Shown one piece after another: positions 7,900-18,504 of a DNA stretch of 64,000 bases. Below the pieces are notes generated by a model that saw nothing but the letters and a program-made list of their open reading frames with translations, was not told the origin of the DNA and did not search any database. This stretch comes from Rhodoblastus sp963748385 (GTDB lineage: Bacteria > Pseudomonadota > Alphaproteobacteria > Rhizobiales > Beijerinckiaceae), in NCBI GenBank assembly GCA_963748385.1, contig CAVVIQ010000020.1:1-64000 (forward strand). Reading direction: 5' to 3'. The position numbers and the translations under genes are program-made. Numbering within the stretch: the stretch's first letter is position 1; each line of letters begins with the position of its first letter.

Positions 7900-8636
7900 C
7901 CTTCGACTGGTGGACCTTCGGCCTTCAGACCGTCAATGTCCTGATCCTGATCTGGATTCTCGGACGGTTTTTCTGGCGGCCGGTCGCGGGCCTGATCGAA
8001 CAGAGGCGACAGCAGGCCCAGGACCTGCTCGAACAGGCGCGGCGGGATCGCGAGGCGGCGGCGCAGGCTCTGGCCGAAGCGCAAAAGCGCAGCGACGGCT
8101 TCGCTCAGGAGCGCGAGGCGATCCTCGCCGCGGCCAGGCAGGAGGCCGGCGAAACCAGACGGGTCCTGTTGGAGCAGGCGCAGGCCGAAGCCGCCGAGGC
8201 GCGCGTCGCGGCCGAGGCCGAGGTCGCGCGCCGGCGACAGGACTCCGAGCAGGAATGGGCGGGGCAAGCCGGACGGCTCGCGATCGCGATCGCCGGTCGG
8301 CTGGCGGCGCGTCTCGACGGCGCGGCGGTGCGCGCCGCCTTTTTGCGCTGGTTGATTGACAAGCTCTCCGCGCAATCGGGGCAGGTCCGCCAGAGCATCG
8401 TCAATGGCGGCGGCGTCGAACTGGTGTCCGCGGCGCCGCTCGATGCGGCCGAACAGGCGCAGATCGGCGCGGCGCTGGCTTCAGCGCTCGGCGCAACGCC
8501 GCAACTGGCGTTCTCCGTCGATCCGGCGTTGATCGGCGGTCTGGAGCTGAAGAGTCCGCATTTCACCCTCAGCAACTCTTGGCGCGCCGATCTCGCTGGA
8601 ATTCTCGCGGAGCTGACCCATGACCGGCAGGGCTGA
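7896..8636 (+). CDS. atpF: N-type ATPase subunit b with delta-like C-terminus
   Basis: Subunit b is the peripheral stalk. The 246-residue protein has one N-terminal membrane helix (TVNVLILIWILGRFFWRPV), a long charged coiled coil (about 35-130) and an extra C-terminal domain of about 80 residues (LVSAAPLDAAEQAQIGAALA onward) that resembles the end of the delta/OSCP subunit. The operon has no separate atpH, so this extension probably does the delta job, as proposed for N-ATPases. ATG 7896 overlaps the atpE stop. Confidence 0.92.
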   Translation: MTFDWWTFGLQTVNVLILIWILGRFFWRPVAGLIEQRRQQAQDLLEQARRDREAAAQALAEAQKRSDGFAQEREAILAAARQEAGETRRVLLEQAQAEAAEARVAAEAEVARRRQDSEQEWAGQAGRLAIAIAGRLAARLDGAAVRAAFLRWLIDKLSAQSGQVRQSIVNGGGVELVSAAPLDAAEQAQIGAALASALGATPQLAFSVDPALIGGLELKSPHFTLSNSWRADLAGILAELTHDRQG

Positions 8637-8639
8637 CAG

Positions 8640-10162
<1,523 letters not shown>

Positions 10163-10166
<4 letters not shown>

Positions 10167-11041
10167 GCGACAGGCTTGCCGACGTTCGGGCGCGTATCGA
10201 AAGCGTGCGCCAATTGGGGCAGGTCTTCAACGCCCTGCGCGGCCTTGCCGCCGCGCGCGCGCAGACGGCGCGCAACCAGCTCGTCGCCGTGGACGCCTAT
10301 GCGCGGACGATCGCCGCCGCGATCGGGCGGGCGCTGGCCCTGGCGCCGGGCCGAATGGAGCCGGACTCCGCACACAGGCCCGGGCGAGCCGGACTGGTCG
10401 TATTCGCCGCCGAACAGGGTTTTGCCGGCGCCATGAGCGAACGGGTTTTAGCCTCGCTTGGCGCGGCGCTGGCCACGGACGAATTGTTTCTGGTCGGCGC
10501 GCGCGGCGCCGATGTCGCCGCCCAGCGGGGCGTCAAGCCGTTCTGGACCTGCGCCGCCGCGGCGCATGGCGCGGGCGCTCCCAAACTGGCCGACCGCATC
10601 GCCGAGGCGCTGTTCGCCCGCCTGGCCGCGGGAAAGATCGCTCGCCTCGACGTCGCTTTCACCAACTGGACCGCTGGACGCGGATTTGAAGTGACCCGTC
10701 GTCGGCTGTTTCCCCTCGCTCCCGAGCTTTTCGTCCTGCCCGGCGACAGCGAACCGCCTTTGGTCCAGCTCGCGTCCGAGACATTGCTGCGCGACCTCGC
10801 CGCCGATTATTTGCACGCCCAGCTCTGCCAGGCGGCGCTGCACGCTTTCGCCGCGGAAAATCAGGCGCGGATGGAGGCGATGGCCGCCGCGCGCCGCCAG
10901 GTCGACGACAAGCTGAAACTCCTGCGCGCCGACGAGCGTCGGGTCCGGCAGGAGGAAATCACTGACGAAATCATCGAACTCTCCTCCGGCCAGATCGCGG
11001 CGCGACAGCAATCGCGGCGACGTTCGAGGCCCTCGCAATAG
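10163..11041 (+). CDS. atpG: N-type ATPase F1 subunit gamma
   Basis: Gamma is the rotating shaft of F1. The 292-residue protein has the N-terminal helix MSDRLADVRARIESVRQLGQ and a C-terminal helix (DKLKLLRADERRVRQEEITD) that together form the coiled coil. It is divergent from housekeeping gamma, as expected for N-ATPases. ATG 10163 overlaps atpA; an in-frame ATG at 10148 is less likely. It ends the operon, and decayed sequence begins immediately after its stop. Confidence 0.92.
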
Positions 11042-11042
11042 A

Positions 11043-11208
11043 TTGCAAGTTGGCGGCGACAGCGCCTCCAACATCGTTCTGTTGACGAGTCTGGGCGGCG
11101 GAGCTTTTGGCGACCAGGACAACTGGATCTTTGCGGCGACGCAGCGGGCTTAGCAACTGGCGTCCAACATGCCGCTGGATGTCAGGATCGTCAGCTACCG
11201 ACGCCGTC
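11043..11208 (+). pseudogene. C-terminal remnant of an uncharacterised protein family
   Basis: In one frame this reads NIVLLTSLGGGAFGDQDNW, IFAATQRA, a stop at about 11151, then QLASNMPLDVRIVSY. The pattern LTxLGGGxFGN...W...A....LDVRIVSYG is one I associate with the C-terminus of a widespread uncharacterised bacterial family. There is no start and there is an internal stop, so it is a fragment. It abuts the atpG stop, suggesting a deletion or insertion junction. Confidence 0.4.
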
Positions 11209-11664
11209 GAGCGATTTCGTCGACCACTTTTCCCGATCGCGACGAGGTGGGCTCTGCGCGGATTGCCGTCCCGATTCGGCTCGCCGTTCATCAGGACGCG
11301 GGCGCCCCTTGCATCGTTCTCTCCCGGCGCGCGATCGTTGATATCGCATTATCAATGATATTGGCGTTCGCAGCTTTATCCTGAACGGGACGCCAGATCC
11401 GACGCCGCTCAGGCTAGAACCGCCAACACCGCGCCTCTTGGGCGGAAAAACCGCACTTTCTACGGCGCCGATCCAGGCCTGGATTCACCTATTCCTGATG
11501 GCTTGACGCATTTGCTCCGGAGTTCAAACGACAAACGGCTCCGCGGCTTTTCGATCGTTGTTGTCGGCAGGCTTGGCCGCATTGATGGATGGGGGACGAC
11601 GGTTTCGCCGCTGGCCAATCATACCAACTGAACCGCGCCGGCAAAAAAGCGGCTGCGGCTTGGT
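11209..11664. other. Intergenic, no supported gene
   Basis: The region lies between the remnant and the convergent HMG-CoA lyase gene. It has only short frames and lower GC than the flanking atp operon. I see no RNA gene and no T-tailed terminator hairpin. Confidence 0.4.
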
Positions 11665-12576
11665 TCAGGTCGCACGGCCTTTCGCGGCGATCGCCTGAGC
11701 GACGCGGGAAGCCGGGGCGCGGCCCAGTTGGCTGCTGATCCAGGCCGCCGTTTCGACGAGCGTCTCAAGATCGATCCCGGTTTCAACGCCGGAGCGCCGG
11801 AACAGCCAGACCAGATCCTCGGTTGCGACATTGCCCGACGCGCCTTTCGCATAAGGGCAGCCGCCCAACCCGCCGATGGAGGAGTCAAAGACGCGCAACC
11901 CGGCTTGATATGCCGCCCAAACGTTCGCAACGGCCATGCCATAGGTGTCGTGGAAATGGCCTGCGAGCGCACTGACGGGAATTTCAGCTCCGACGCATTC
12001 GACCAGCCTTTTCACGGCTTTCGGAACGCCGACGCCGATCGTGTCGCCAAGGCTGATCTCGTAGCAACCCATGTCACTCAGGGCGCGAGCGACACGCGCG
12101 ACAGATTCAACCGCGACGTCACCTTCGTATGGGCAACCCAATGCGCAAGAAACGTAGCCCCGCACCTTCACGCCGGCCCGCCGTGCAGAATCGATGACCG
12201 GCGCAAACCGATCGATCGATTCGGCGATGGAGCAATTGATATTTTTCTGGCTGAAACTTTCGGAGGCCGCCGCGAAGACCGCGATCTCTTTTGCGCCCGC
12301 CGCGAATGCCGCCTCAAAGCCTTTGAGGTTTGGAATTAAAACCGGATATTCGACACCGGCGCGCCGGTTTAGACCTCGCAACACGGCGTCATGGTCGGCC
12401 ATTTGTGGAGACCATTTTGGCGAAACGAACGCGGTGGCCTCTATGTGGCGACAGCCCGAAGCTGCAAGCCGATCGATCAATTCCAGTTTCGCGGCCGTAG
12501 CAATCGGCTGCGTCTCGTTCTGAAGGCCATCGCGCGGACCAACTTCGACAATTCTTACACCGTCGCCGTAATTCAT
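11665..12576 (-). CDS. mvaB: Hydroxymethylglutaryl-CoA lyase
   Basis: This enzyme cleaves HMG-CoA to acetyl-CoA and acetoacetate, the last step of leucine breakdown. The 303-residue protein is an HMGL-like TIM barrel: VRIVEVGPRDGLQNE at the start carries the metal-binding Asp, GHFHDTYGMA supplies the His pair, and GLGGCPYAKGASGNVATED contains the active-site Cys loop. ATG 12576 is preceded by GGTGGAG, better than the GTG at 12588. It is the distal gene of the ivd-mccB-liuC-mccA set, 221 bases after mccA. Its GC is lower than that of the operon's front part. Confidence 0.93.
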   Translation of the reverse strand: MNYGDGVRIVEVGPRDGLQNETQPIATAAKLELIDRLAASGCRHIEATAFVSPKWSPQMADHDAVLRGLNRRAGVEYPVLIPNLKGFEAAFAAGAKEIAVFAAASESFSQKNINCSIAESIDRFAPVIDSARRAGVKVRGYVSCALGCPYEGDVAVESVARVARALSDMGCYEISLGDTIGVGVPKAVKRLVECVGAEIPVSALAGHFHDTYGMAVANVWAAYQAGLRVFDSSIGGLGGCPYAKGASGNVATEDLVWLFRRSGVETGIDLETLVETAAWISSQLGRAPASRVAQAIAAKGRAT

Positions 12577-12797
12577 CGAGGTCTCCACCTTATTCCTGGC
12601 TGGTCGTCAGAATGCGCGTCGCTTGCGTCTTTTTTGGCAGGGGAGGGGTTGAGCGAAAACTCGGCGTCGCATCCTTGATGTCACGACCCTGTCGCGATGG
12701 AATCGACCCATGGCGCGCCCTTTGCAGCGTTCCGGCCTGCCGATGTTCAACCGCTTGCTTTCATCGCCAAGCATTCCCGCTCTACAGGTTCGCTCGT

Positions 12798-14778
12798 TCA
12801 GTCGGTCGAAGCCTCGAAGTCCACCAACTCCGCGCCTTCCGCGACTTGGTCGTCCAACGCGCAGCGATAGGCCTTGACGACGCCCGCCGTCGGCGCTGAA
12901 ACTTTGTGCTCCATCTTCATCGCTTCAAGGATCAGCAAAGGCGCGCCCTTTTCGACCCGAACGCCAGTTTGGACGAGCAGCGCCGTGATGCGGCCAGGCA
13001 TCGGCGCAAGCAGCCCTCCGTGGCCGCTTGAGCTCTGCGCCGATAGATCGACCGGATCGAGCCATTCCATTTTCCAGGCGCCTCCGCGAAGGAAAACATG
13101 CATTGTGTCGCCGGCGAAAACCACTGTCGGCTCATCACGATGACCATCGAATTCTACAGCGACGCGGCCCTCGCCCGTCAATCGTCCTCGAGCGGCTACG
13201 GAACGGGCGCCGAGCGTGAGCTGGAATGACGCCGGCAGATAAGTAACCGCGACCGTCTCGCGTTGCTCTCCGCAAAGGAAAGTCAATTCGCGGGTCAGCG
13301 CGCCATTCAGCCTCCAGCCATCGTGTTGATCCCAAGGCGAGATGTCACTGTTCTCCTTCGCCTCGGCGAGGACCTTCGCAAGGGCCGCCACGAGGAAAGC
13401 GTCCTCGGGTGCGCCTTCCTCCTTTGGAAACAAGGCAGCGCTTTCACGCTCGATCAGGCTGGTGTCGAGATCGGCTTGCAAAAAAGCCTCGCATTCGACC
13501 AAACGCGACAGGAAGGCAATATTGTTGGCGACGCCCGCGACGCGGAAATCGTCGAGCGCGCCACGCATCCGCCCCAGCGCCTTGTCGCGCGTTTCGTCCC
13601 AGACGATGAGCTTGGCGATCAACGGATCGTAATAGGGCGAAATCGGACTCGCCCTCCTCCACGCCGGCGTCGACGCGCACGTGGGCGCTCTCGCGCGGCA
13701 GGCGCAGGTGGATCAGCCTGCCGCTGGAGGGCAGGAAACCCCTGGCTGGGTCTTCGGCATAAACGCGCGCCTCGATGGCGTGGCCGCGCAAGGCGATCTC
13801 GTCCTGTGTCAGCGGCAGGTTCTCGCCATCGGCGACGCGCAATTGCCATTCGACCAGATCAAGGCCGGTGATCATTTCGGTCACCGGATGCTCGACCTGC
13901 AGGCGCGTGTTCATTTCCATGAAGTAGAAGGCGCCGTCTGGCGCCACGATGAATTCCACCGTGCCGGCGCCGACATAAGCGACCGCGCGCGCCGCCTCCA
14001 CCGCCGCACGGCCCATCTCCTTGCGCCGCTCCTCGCTCAGGCCCGGCGCCGGCGCTTCCTCCAGAACTTTCTGGTGGCGGCGTTGCACCGAGCAATCGCG
14101 CTCGAACAGCGACAGGTAATGGCCATGCGCGTCGCCGAAGACCTGAATTTCCACATGACGCGGCCGCGTGACGTAACGCTCGATCAGCACGTGGGCGTCG
14201 CCGAAGGAGGCCTTGGCCTCGCGCTGGCAGGAGGCGAGTTCGGCGAGGAAATCCTCGCGTCTCTCGACCCGCCTCATGCCCTTGCCTCCGCCGCCTGCCG
14301 CTGCCTTGATCAGCGCCGGATAGCCGATGGCGTCGGCCTCCCCGAGCAGCGTCTCAGGGTCCTGATCGTCGCCGTGATAGCCGGGCGCGAGCGGCACGCC
14401 GGCCGCCTCCATCAGCTTTTTGGCCTCGGATTTCGAGCCCATGGCGCGGATGGCCGCCGCCGGCGGGCCGATGAAGACGATCGCCGCCTCGGCGCAGGCG
14501 CGGCAGAAGGCCTCATTCTCCGACAGGAAGCCATAGCCGGGATGAATCGCCTGCGCGCCGGTCCGCTTCGCCGCCGCAATGATCTTCTCGATCGCCAGAT
14601 AGGAGTCGCGGGCGGCGGGAGGGCCGATGCAGATGGCCTCGTCGGCGAGGCGCACATGGCGGGCGTTGGCGTCGGCCTCTGAGAAGACGGCGACGGTTCG
14701 CACGCCCATGCGATGCGCGGTCCGGATGATGCGGCAGGCGATTTCGCCGCGATTGGCGATGAGAATCTTGTCGAACAT
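12798..14778 (-). pseudogene. mccA: Methylcrotonyl-CoA carboxylase biotin-containing (alpha) subunit, apparent frameshift
   Basis: The alpha subunit carboxylates biotin and carries it to the beta subunit for 3-methylcrotonyl-CoA. From ATG 14778 it reads MFDKILIANRGEIACRIIRT (biotin carboxylase), the ATP-grasp glycine loop AAAGGGGKGMRRV, and VEFIVAPDGAFYFMEMNTR. Near 13644 the frame breaks at VEEGES; in the next frame it resumes ISPYYDPLIAKLIVWDE and ends with the biotinyl site EAMKMEH. One extra base accounts for the break. GC falls from about 69% before the break to about 57% after it in the 60-base samples I counted. Without repair the enzyme would lack its biotin domain. It may be a real pseudogene, a chimera, or a sequence error. 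Confidence 0.85.
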
Positions 14779-14788
14779 GGCGGTTCCG

Positions 14789-15571
14789 TCACAACGTCCA
14801 GTGCGCCGCGCGCTTTTCCAGGAAGGCGGAAAGGCCCTCGCGCGCCTCCGCCTGCGCGCGCAAGGCGGCGATGCGGCGCGCGCTCTCCTCGCCGAGCGCC
14901 TCGTCGATTGTCCGGCCGGCGAAATCGCGGATCAGGGTCTTCGCGGCGGCCTGCGCACGCGGTCCGCCGAGCAGCAGGGCCTCCACAAGACCGGCCACGG
15001 CTCCGTCCAGTTGGTCGGGCGCCACGACCTCATGCGCCAGCCCGATCTCCCGGGCGCGCAAGCCGTCGAAGCGCCCGGCGGTAAGGAAATAGCGTGCGGC
15101 CTGGCGCGGGCCGATGGCGCGCAGCACATAGGGACCGATGGCGGACGGCATGATTCCGAATCGCACTTCGGAGGCGGCGAAACTCGCGGCGGAGGAGGCG
15201 ACGCAAATGTCGCAGGCGGCGGCGAGACCGAGCCCGCCGCCCAACGCGGCGCCATGCACGCGGGCTATGGTCGGCTTGGGCATGTCGGCCAGCACGCGCA
15301 GCATTTTCGCCAGCTTGCGCGCATCCTCCAGATTTTCCTCGAAACCTGCTTCGCCGGCCTGTTTCATCCAGTTGAGGTCCGCCCCGGCGGAAAAGCTCTT
15401 TCCCCGTCCGGCCAGCACCACAACGCGCGCCGCCTGGTCGGCGCCAAGCGTTTCAAACGCCTGCGTCAATTCGGCGATGACCAGCGCGTCAAAGGCGTTG
15501 TGGCGCTCCGGCCGGTTCATCCACACGGTGGCGACCTTGCCCTCTCGGACGATTTCGAGCGTTTCTGACAT
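14789..15571 (-). CDS. liuC: Methylglutaconyl-CoA hydratase-like enoyl-CoA hydratase
   Basis: It probably hydrates 3-methylglutaconyl-CoA to HMG-CoA, the step between MCC and HMG-CoA lyase. The 260-residue crotonase-fold protein has the oxyanion-hole segments GRGKSFSAGADLNWMKQ and HGAALGGGLGLAAACDI, and FGIMPSAIGPYVLRAIG in the second catalytic region. Substrate specificity is inferred from its place between mccB and mccA, six bases after mccB and ten before mccA. Other short-chain enoyl-CoA hydratases look similar. Confidence 0.88.
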   Translation of the reverse strand: MSETLEIVREGKVATVWMNRPERHNAFDALVIAELTQAFETLGADQAARVVVLAGRGKSFSAGADLNWMKQAGEAGFEENLEDARKLAKMLRVLADMPKPTIARVHGAALGGGLGLAAACDICVASSAASFAASEVRFGIMPSAIGPYVLRAIGPRQAARYFLTAGRFDGLRAREIGLAHEVVAPDQLDGAVAGLVEALLLGGPRAQAAAKTLIRDFAGRTIDEALGEESARRIAALRAQAEAREGLSAFLEKRAAHWTL

Positions 15572-15577
15572 GGCGCC

Positions 15578-17185
15578 TCACATACGGAACAGGCCGAAGC
15601 GGGTCTCGCGCGCCGGGGCGTTCAGCGCCGCCGAGAGCGACAGGCCGAGCACGCGCCGGCTTTGAGCCGGATCGACAACGCCATCGTCCCACAGCCGCGC
15701 CGTCGCGTAATAGGGATGGCCCTGCGTCTCATATTGGGCGCGGATCGGAGCCTTGAAAGCTTCCTCTTCTTCCGCCGGCCACATTTCGCCGCGCGCGTCG
15801 AGAGCGTCGCGGCGCACGCGCGCCAGCACGCTCGCCGCCTGTTCGCCGCCCATGACCGAAATGCGGCTGTTAGGCCAGGTCCACAGGAAACGCGGCGCGT
15901 AGGCGCGACCGCACATCCCGTAATTGCCGGCGCCGAAAGAGCCGCCGATCAGCATGGTGATTTTCGCAACCTGGGCGGTGGAGACGGCGGTGACCATTTT
16001 TGCGCCGTCCTTGGCGATCCCGCCGTTCTCATATTTGCGGCCAACCATGAAGCCGGTGATGTTCTGAAGGAACACGAGCGGGATATTGCGCTGGGCGCAT
16101 AATTCGATGAAATGCGCGCCCTTCTGCGCAGATTCGCCAAACAATATGCCGTTGTTGGCGATGATCCCGACGGGATGGCCGGAAAGCTGAGCGAAGCCGG
16201 TAACGAGGGTCGCGCCATAGCGCGCCTTGAACTCGTCGAAGCGCGAGCCGTCCACGATGCGGGCTATGACCTCGCGCACGTCATAGGCGTGGCGTGTGTC
16301 GGCGGGAATGATTCCGTAGATTTCTTCAGGGTCGTAAAGGGGCGCCTCGCCGGCGCCGAGCGCGAGTTCGACTGTTTTCGTCCGGTTGAGATTGGCGACA
16401 ACGCGCCGCGCAATGGCGAGCGCATGGGCGTCGTTCTCGGCCAGGTGATCGGCGACGCCCGACAGACGCGTGTGCACGTCGGCGCCGCCGAGGTCTTCCG
16501 CGGTCACGATCTCGCCGGTCGCCGCGCGCACCAACGGCGGGCCGCCGAGGAAAATCGTGCCCTGATCTCGCACGATGATCGTCTCGTCGGACATCGCCGG
16601 CACATAGGCGCCGCCCGCCGTGCAGGAGCCCATGACCGCCGCGATCTGCGGGATGCCCTTGGCCGACATATTGGCCTGGTTGAAGAAGATGCGGCCGAAA
16701 TGGTCGCGGTCGGGAAACACCTCGTCCTGCATCGGCAGGAAGGCGCCGCCGGAATCGACGAGATAAATGCAGGGCAGGTTGTTCTGCTCGGCGATTTCCT
16801 GCGCTCGCAGATGTTTTTTCACCGTCAGCGGATAATAGGTCCCGCCCTTTACGGTGGCGTCGTTGGCGACGATCATGCATTCGACGCCGGAAACGCGGCC
16901 GACGCCGGCGACGACGCCGGCGCTCGGCGCGTCGCCCTTGTAGAGGCCGTAGGCGGCGAGCTGGCCGATTTCGAGGAAAGCCGCGCCGGGATCCAGCAAG
17001 GCGTCGATGCGCTCGCGCGCCAGCAGCTTGCCGCGCGATTTATGGCGCTGCGCCGCCGCCTCGCCGCCGCCGAGGCGAACGGCTTGCGCCTTGGCGCGCA
17101 GATCGTCCACCGCCGCCTGCATGGCCGCGCAATTCGCGACGAATTCATCCGAACGCGTGTTGACGCTGCTTTTCAAAACCGCCAT
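15578..17185 (-). CDS. mccB: Methylcrotonyl-CoA carboxylase carboxyltransferase (beta) subunit
   Basis: The beta subunit transfers carboxyl from biotin to 3-methylcrotonyl-CoA. The 535-residue protein has both halves of the carboxyltransferase fold: YLVDSGGAFLPMQDEVFPD and GSCTAGGAYVPAMSDE in the N half, and GFMVGRKYENGGIAKDGAKM and GSFGAGNYGMCGRAYAPRF in the C half, all typical of MCC rather than propionyl-CoA carboxylase. It starts seven bases after the ivd stop and is followed by the hydratase gene. Confidence 0.94.
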   Translation of the reverse strand: MAVLKSSVNTRSDEFVANCAAMQAAVDDLRAKAQAVRLGGGEAAAQRHKSRGKLLARERIDALLDPGAAFLEIGQLAAYGLYKGDAPSAGVVAGVGRVSGVECMIVANDATVKGGTYYPLTVKKHLRAQEIAEQNNLPCIYLVDSGGAFLPMQDEVFPDRDHFGRIFFNQANMSAKGIPQIAAVMGSCTAGGAYVPAMSDETIIVRDQGTIFLGGPPLVRAATGEIVTAEDLGGADVHTRLSGVADHLAENDAHALAIARRVVANLNRTKTVELALGAGEAPLYDPEEIYGIIPADTRHAYDVREVIARIVDGSRFDEFKARYGATLVTGFAQLSGHPVGIIANNGILFGESAQKGAHFIELCAQRNIPLVFLQNITGFMVGRKYENGGIAKDGAKMVTAVSTAQVAKITMLIGGSFGAGNYGMCGRAYAPRFLWTWPNSRISVMGGEQAASVLARVRRDALDARGEMWPAEEEEAFKAPIRAQYETQGHPYYATARLWDDGVVDPAQSRRVLGLSLSAALNAPARETRFGLFRM

Positions 17186-17192
17186 GCGCGCC

Positions 17193-18365
17193 TCATCTGG
17201 TTTCGGCCATCAACTCGCGGCCAATCAACATGCGGCGGATTTCGGACGTGCCGGCGCCGATCTCGTAGAGCTTGGCGTCGCGCCACAACCGGCCGGCGGC
17301 GAAGTCATTGGTGTACCCCACGCCGCCGAGTATCTGGATGGTTTCGCCGGCCATCCAGGTCGCCTTTTCGGCGGAATAGAGGATGGCGCCGGCGGCGTCC
17401 TTGCGCAGGGCTCGCGAATGGTCCGAGCGGTCGCAGGCCTTCCCCACCGCATAAACATAGGCGCGGGTCGCAGCCCAAGTCGAATACATGTCGGCGAGCT
17501 TGCCCTGCATCAGCTGGAAATCGCCGATTGGCCGGCCGAACTGCTTGCGCTGATGCAGATAGGGCATGGCGACGTCCATGCAAGCCGCCATGACGCCGAG
17601 CGGCCCGCCACAGAGCACGGCGCGCTCGTAATCGAGGCCCGACATCAGCACCTTGACGCCATTGCCGACGCCGCCCAGCACGTTTTCTTCTGGAACTTCG
17701 CAATCGTCGAAGAACAAGGGAAAAGTGTTCGAGCCGCGCATGCCCAGCTTGTCGAGATGGGCGCCGTGGGAGAAGCCGGCGAAGTCCTTTTCGATGATAA
17801 AGGCCGTGACGCCCTTCGATCCGGCGGCGGGATCGGTCTTGGCGTAGACGACCAGCACATCGGCGTCGCCGCCATTCGTGATCCACATCTTCGAGCCGTT
17901 GAGAATGTAGCGGTCGCGCTTCCTCTCGGCGCGCAGCTTCATCGACACCACGTCAGAGCCGGCGTCGGGCTCGGACATGGCCAGGGCGCCGACATGCTCG
18001 CCCGAGATCAGCTTTGGCAGATATTTCGCCTTTTGCGCGGGCGTGGCGTTGCGGCGGATCTGGTTGACGCAAAGGTTGGAATGGGCGCCATAGGACAGGC
18101 CGACCGAAGCCGAGGCGCGCGAAATCTCCTCCATCGCAATGATATGGGCGAGATAACCCATGTCCGAGCCGCCGTCCGCTTCGCTCACCGTCATGCCGAG
18201 CAGGCCGAGATCCCCGAATTTCCTCCACAGGTCGGCTGGAAACAGGTTGTCGCGGTCGATCCGAGCGGCGCGCGGCGCGATCTCGGCTTGAGCGAAGGCG
18301 CGCACCGTGTCGCGCAGCAGGACGATTTCTTCCGGGAAGCCGAAATCGAGCGACGGAACGGACAT
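17193..18365 (-). CDS. ivd: Isovaleryl-CoA dehydrogenase
   Basis: This FAD enzyme oxidises isovaleryl-CoA to 3-methylcrotonyl-CoA, the first committed step of the leucine branch. The 390-residue protein is of normal length. It has YGAHSNLCVNQI near the middle, AMSEPDAGSDVVSM and WITNGGDADVLVVYAKT (FAD site), and LYEIGAGTSEIRRMLIGREL at the end; the catalytic Glu is expected in GLDYERAV. ATG 18365 has a strong AAAGGAGGG ribosome site; the open frame upstream has none. It heads the operon and faces an AraC-type regulator. Confidence 0.94.
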   Translation of the reverse strand: MSVPSLDFGFPEEIVLLRDTVRAFAQAEIAPRAARIDRDNLFPADLWRKFGDLGLLGMTVSEADGGSDMGYLAHIIAMEEISRASASVGLSYGAHSNLCVNQIRRNATPAQKAKYLPKLISGEHVGALAMSEPDAGSDVVSMKLRAERKRDRYILNGSKMWITNGGDADVLVVYAKTDPAAGSKGVTAFIIEKDFAGFSHGAHLDKLGMRGSNTFPLFFDDCEVPEENVLGGVGNGVKVLMSGLDYERAVLCGGPLGVMAACMDVAMPYLHQRKQFGRPIGDFQLMQGKLADMYSTWAATRAYVYAVGKACDRSDHSRALRKDAAGAILYSAEKATWMAGETIQILGGVGYTNDFAAGRLWRDAKLYEIGAGTSEIRRMLIGRELMAETR

Positions 18366-18504
18366 GAAAGCCCTCCTTTGACATTTCCCTCGTGACGTTT
18401 CCTCTGGGGACGCCTGAGCGATTTCCCCATTGGCGCCGGATATTATCCGCCGGCCTGGCGCAGGAGGCGCCGAAAAGGTTGCAAAATCCGCCAGAGCGCC
18501 GATC

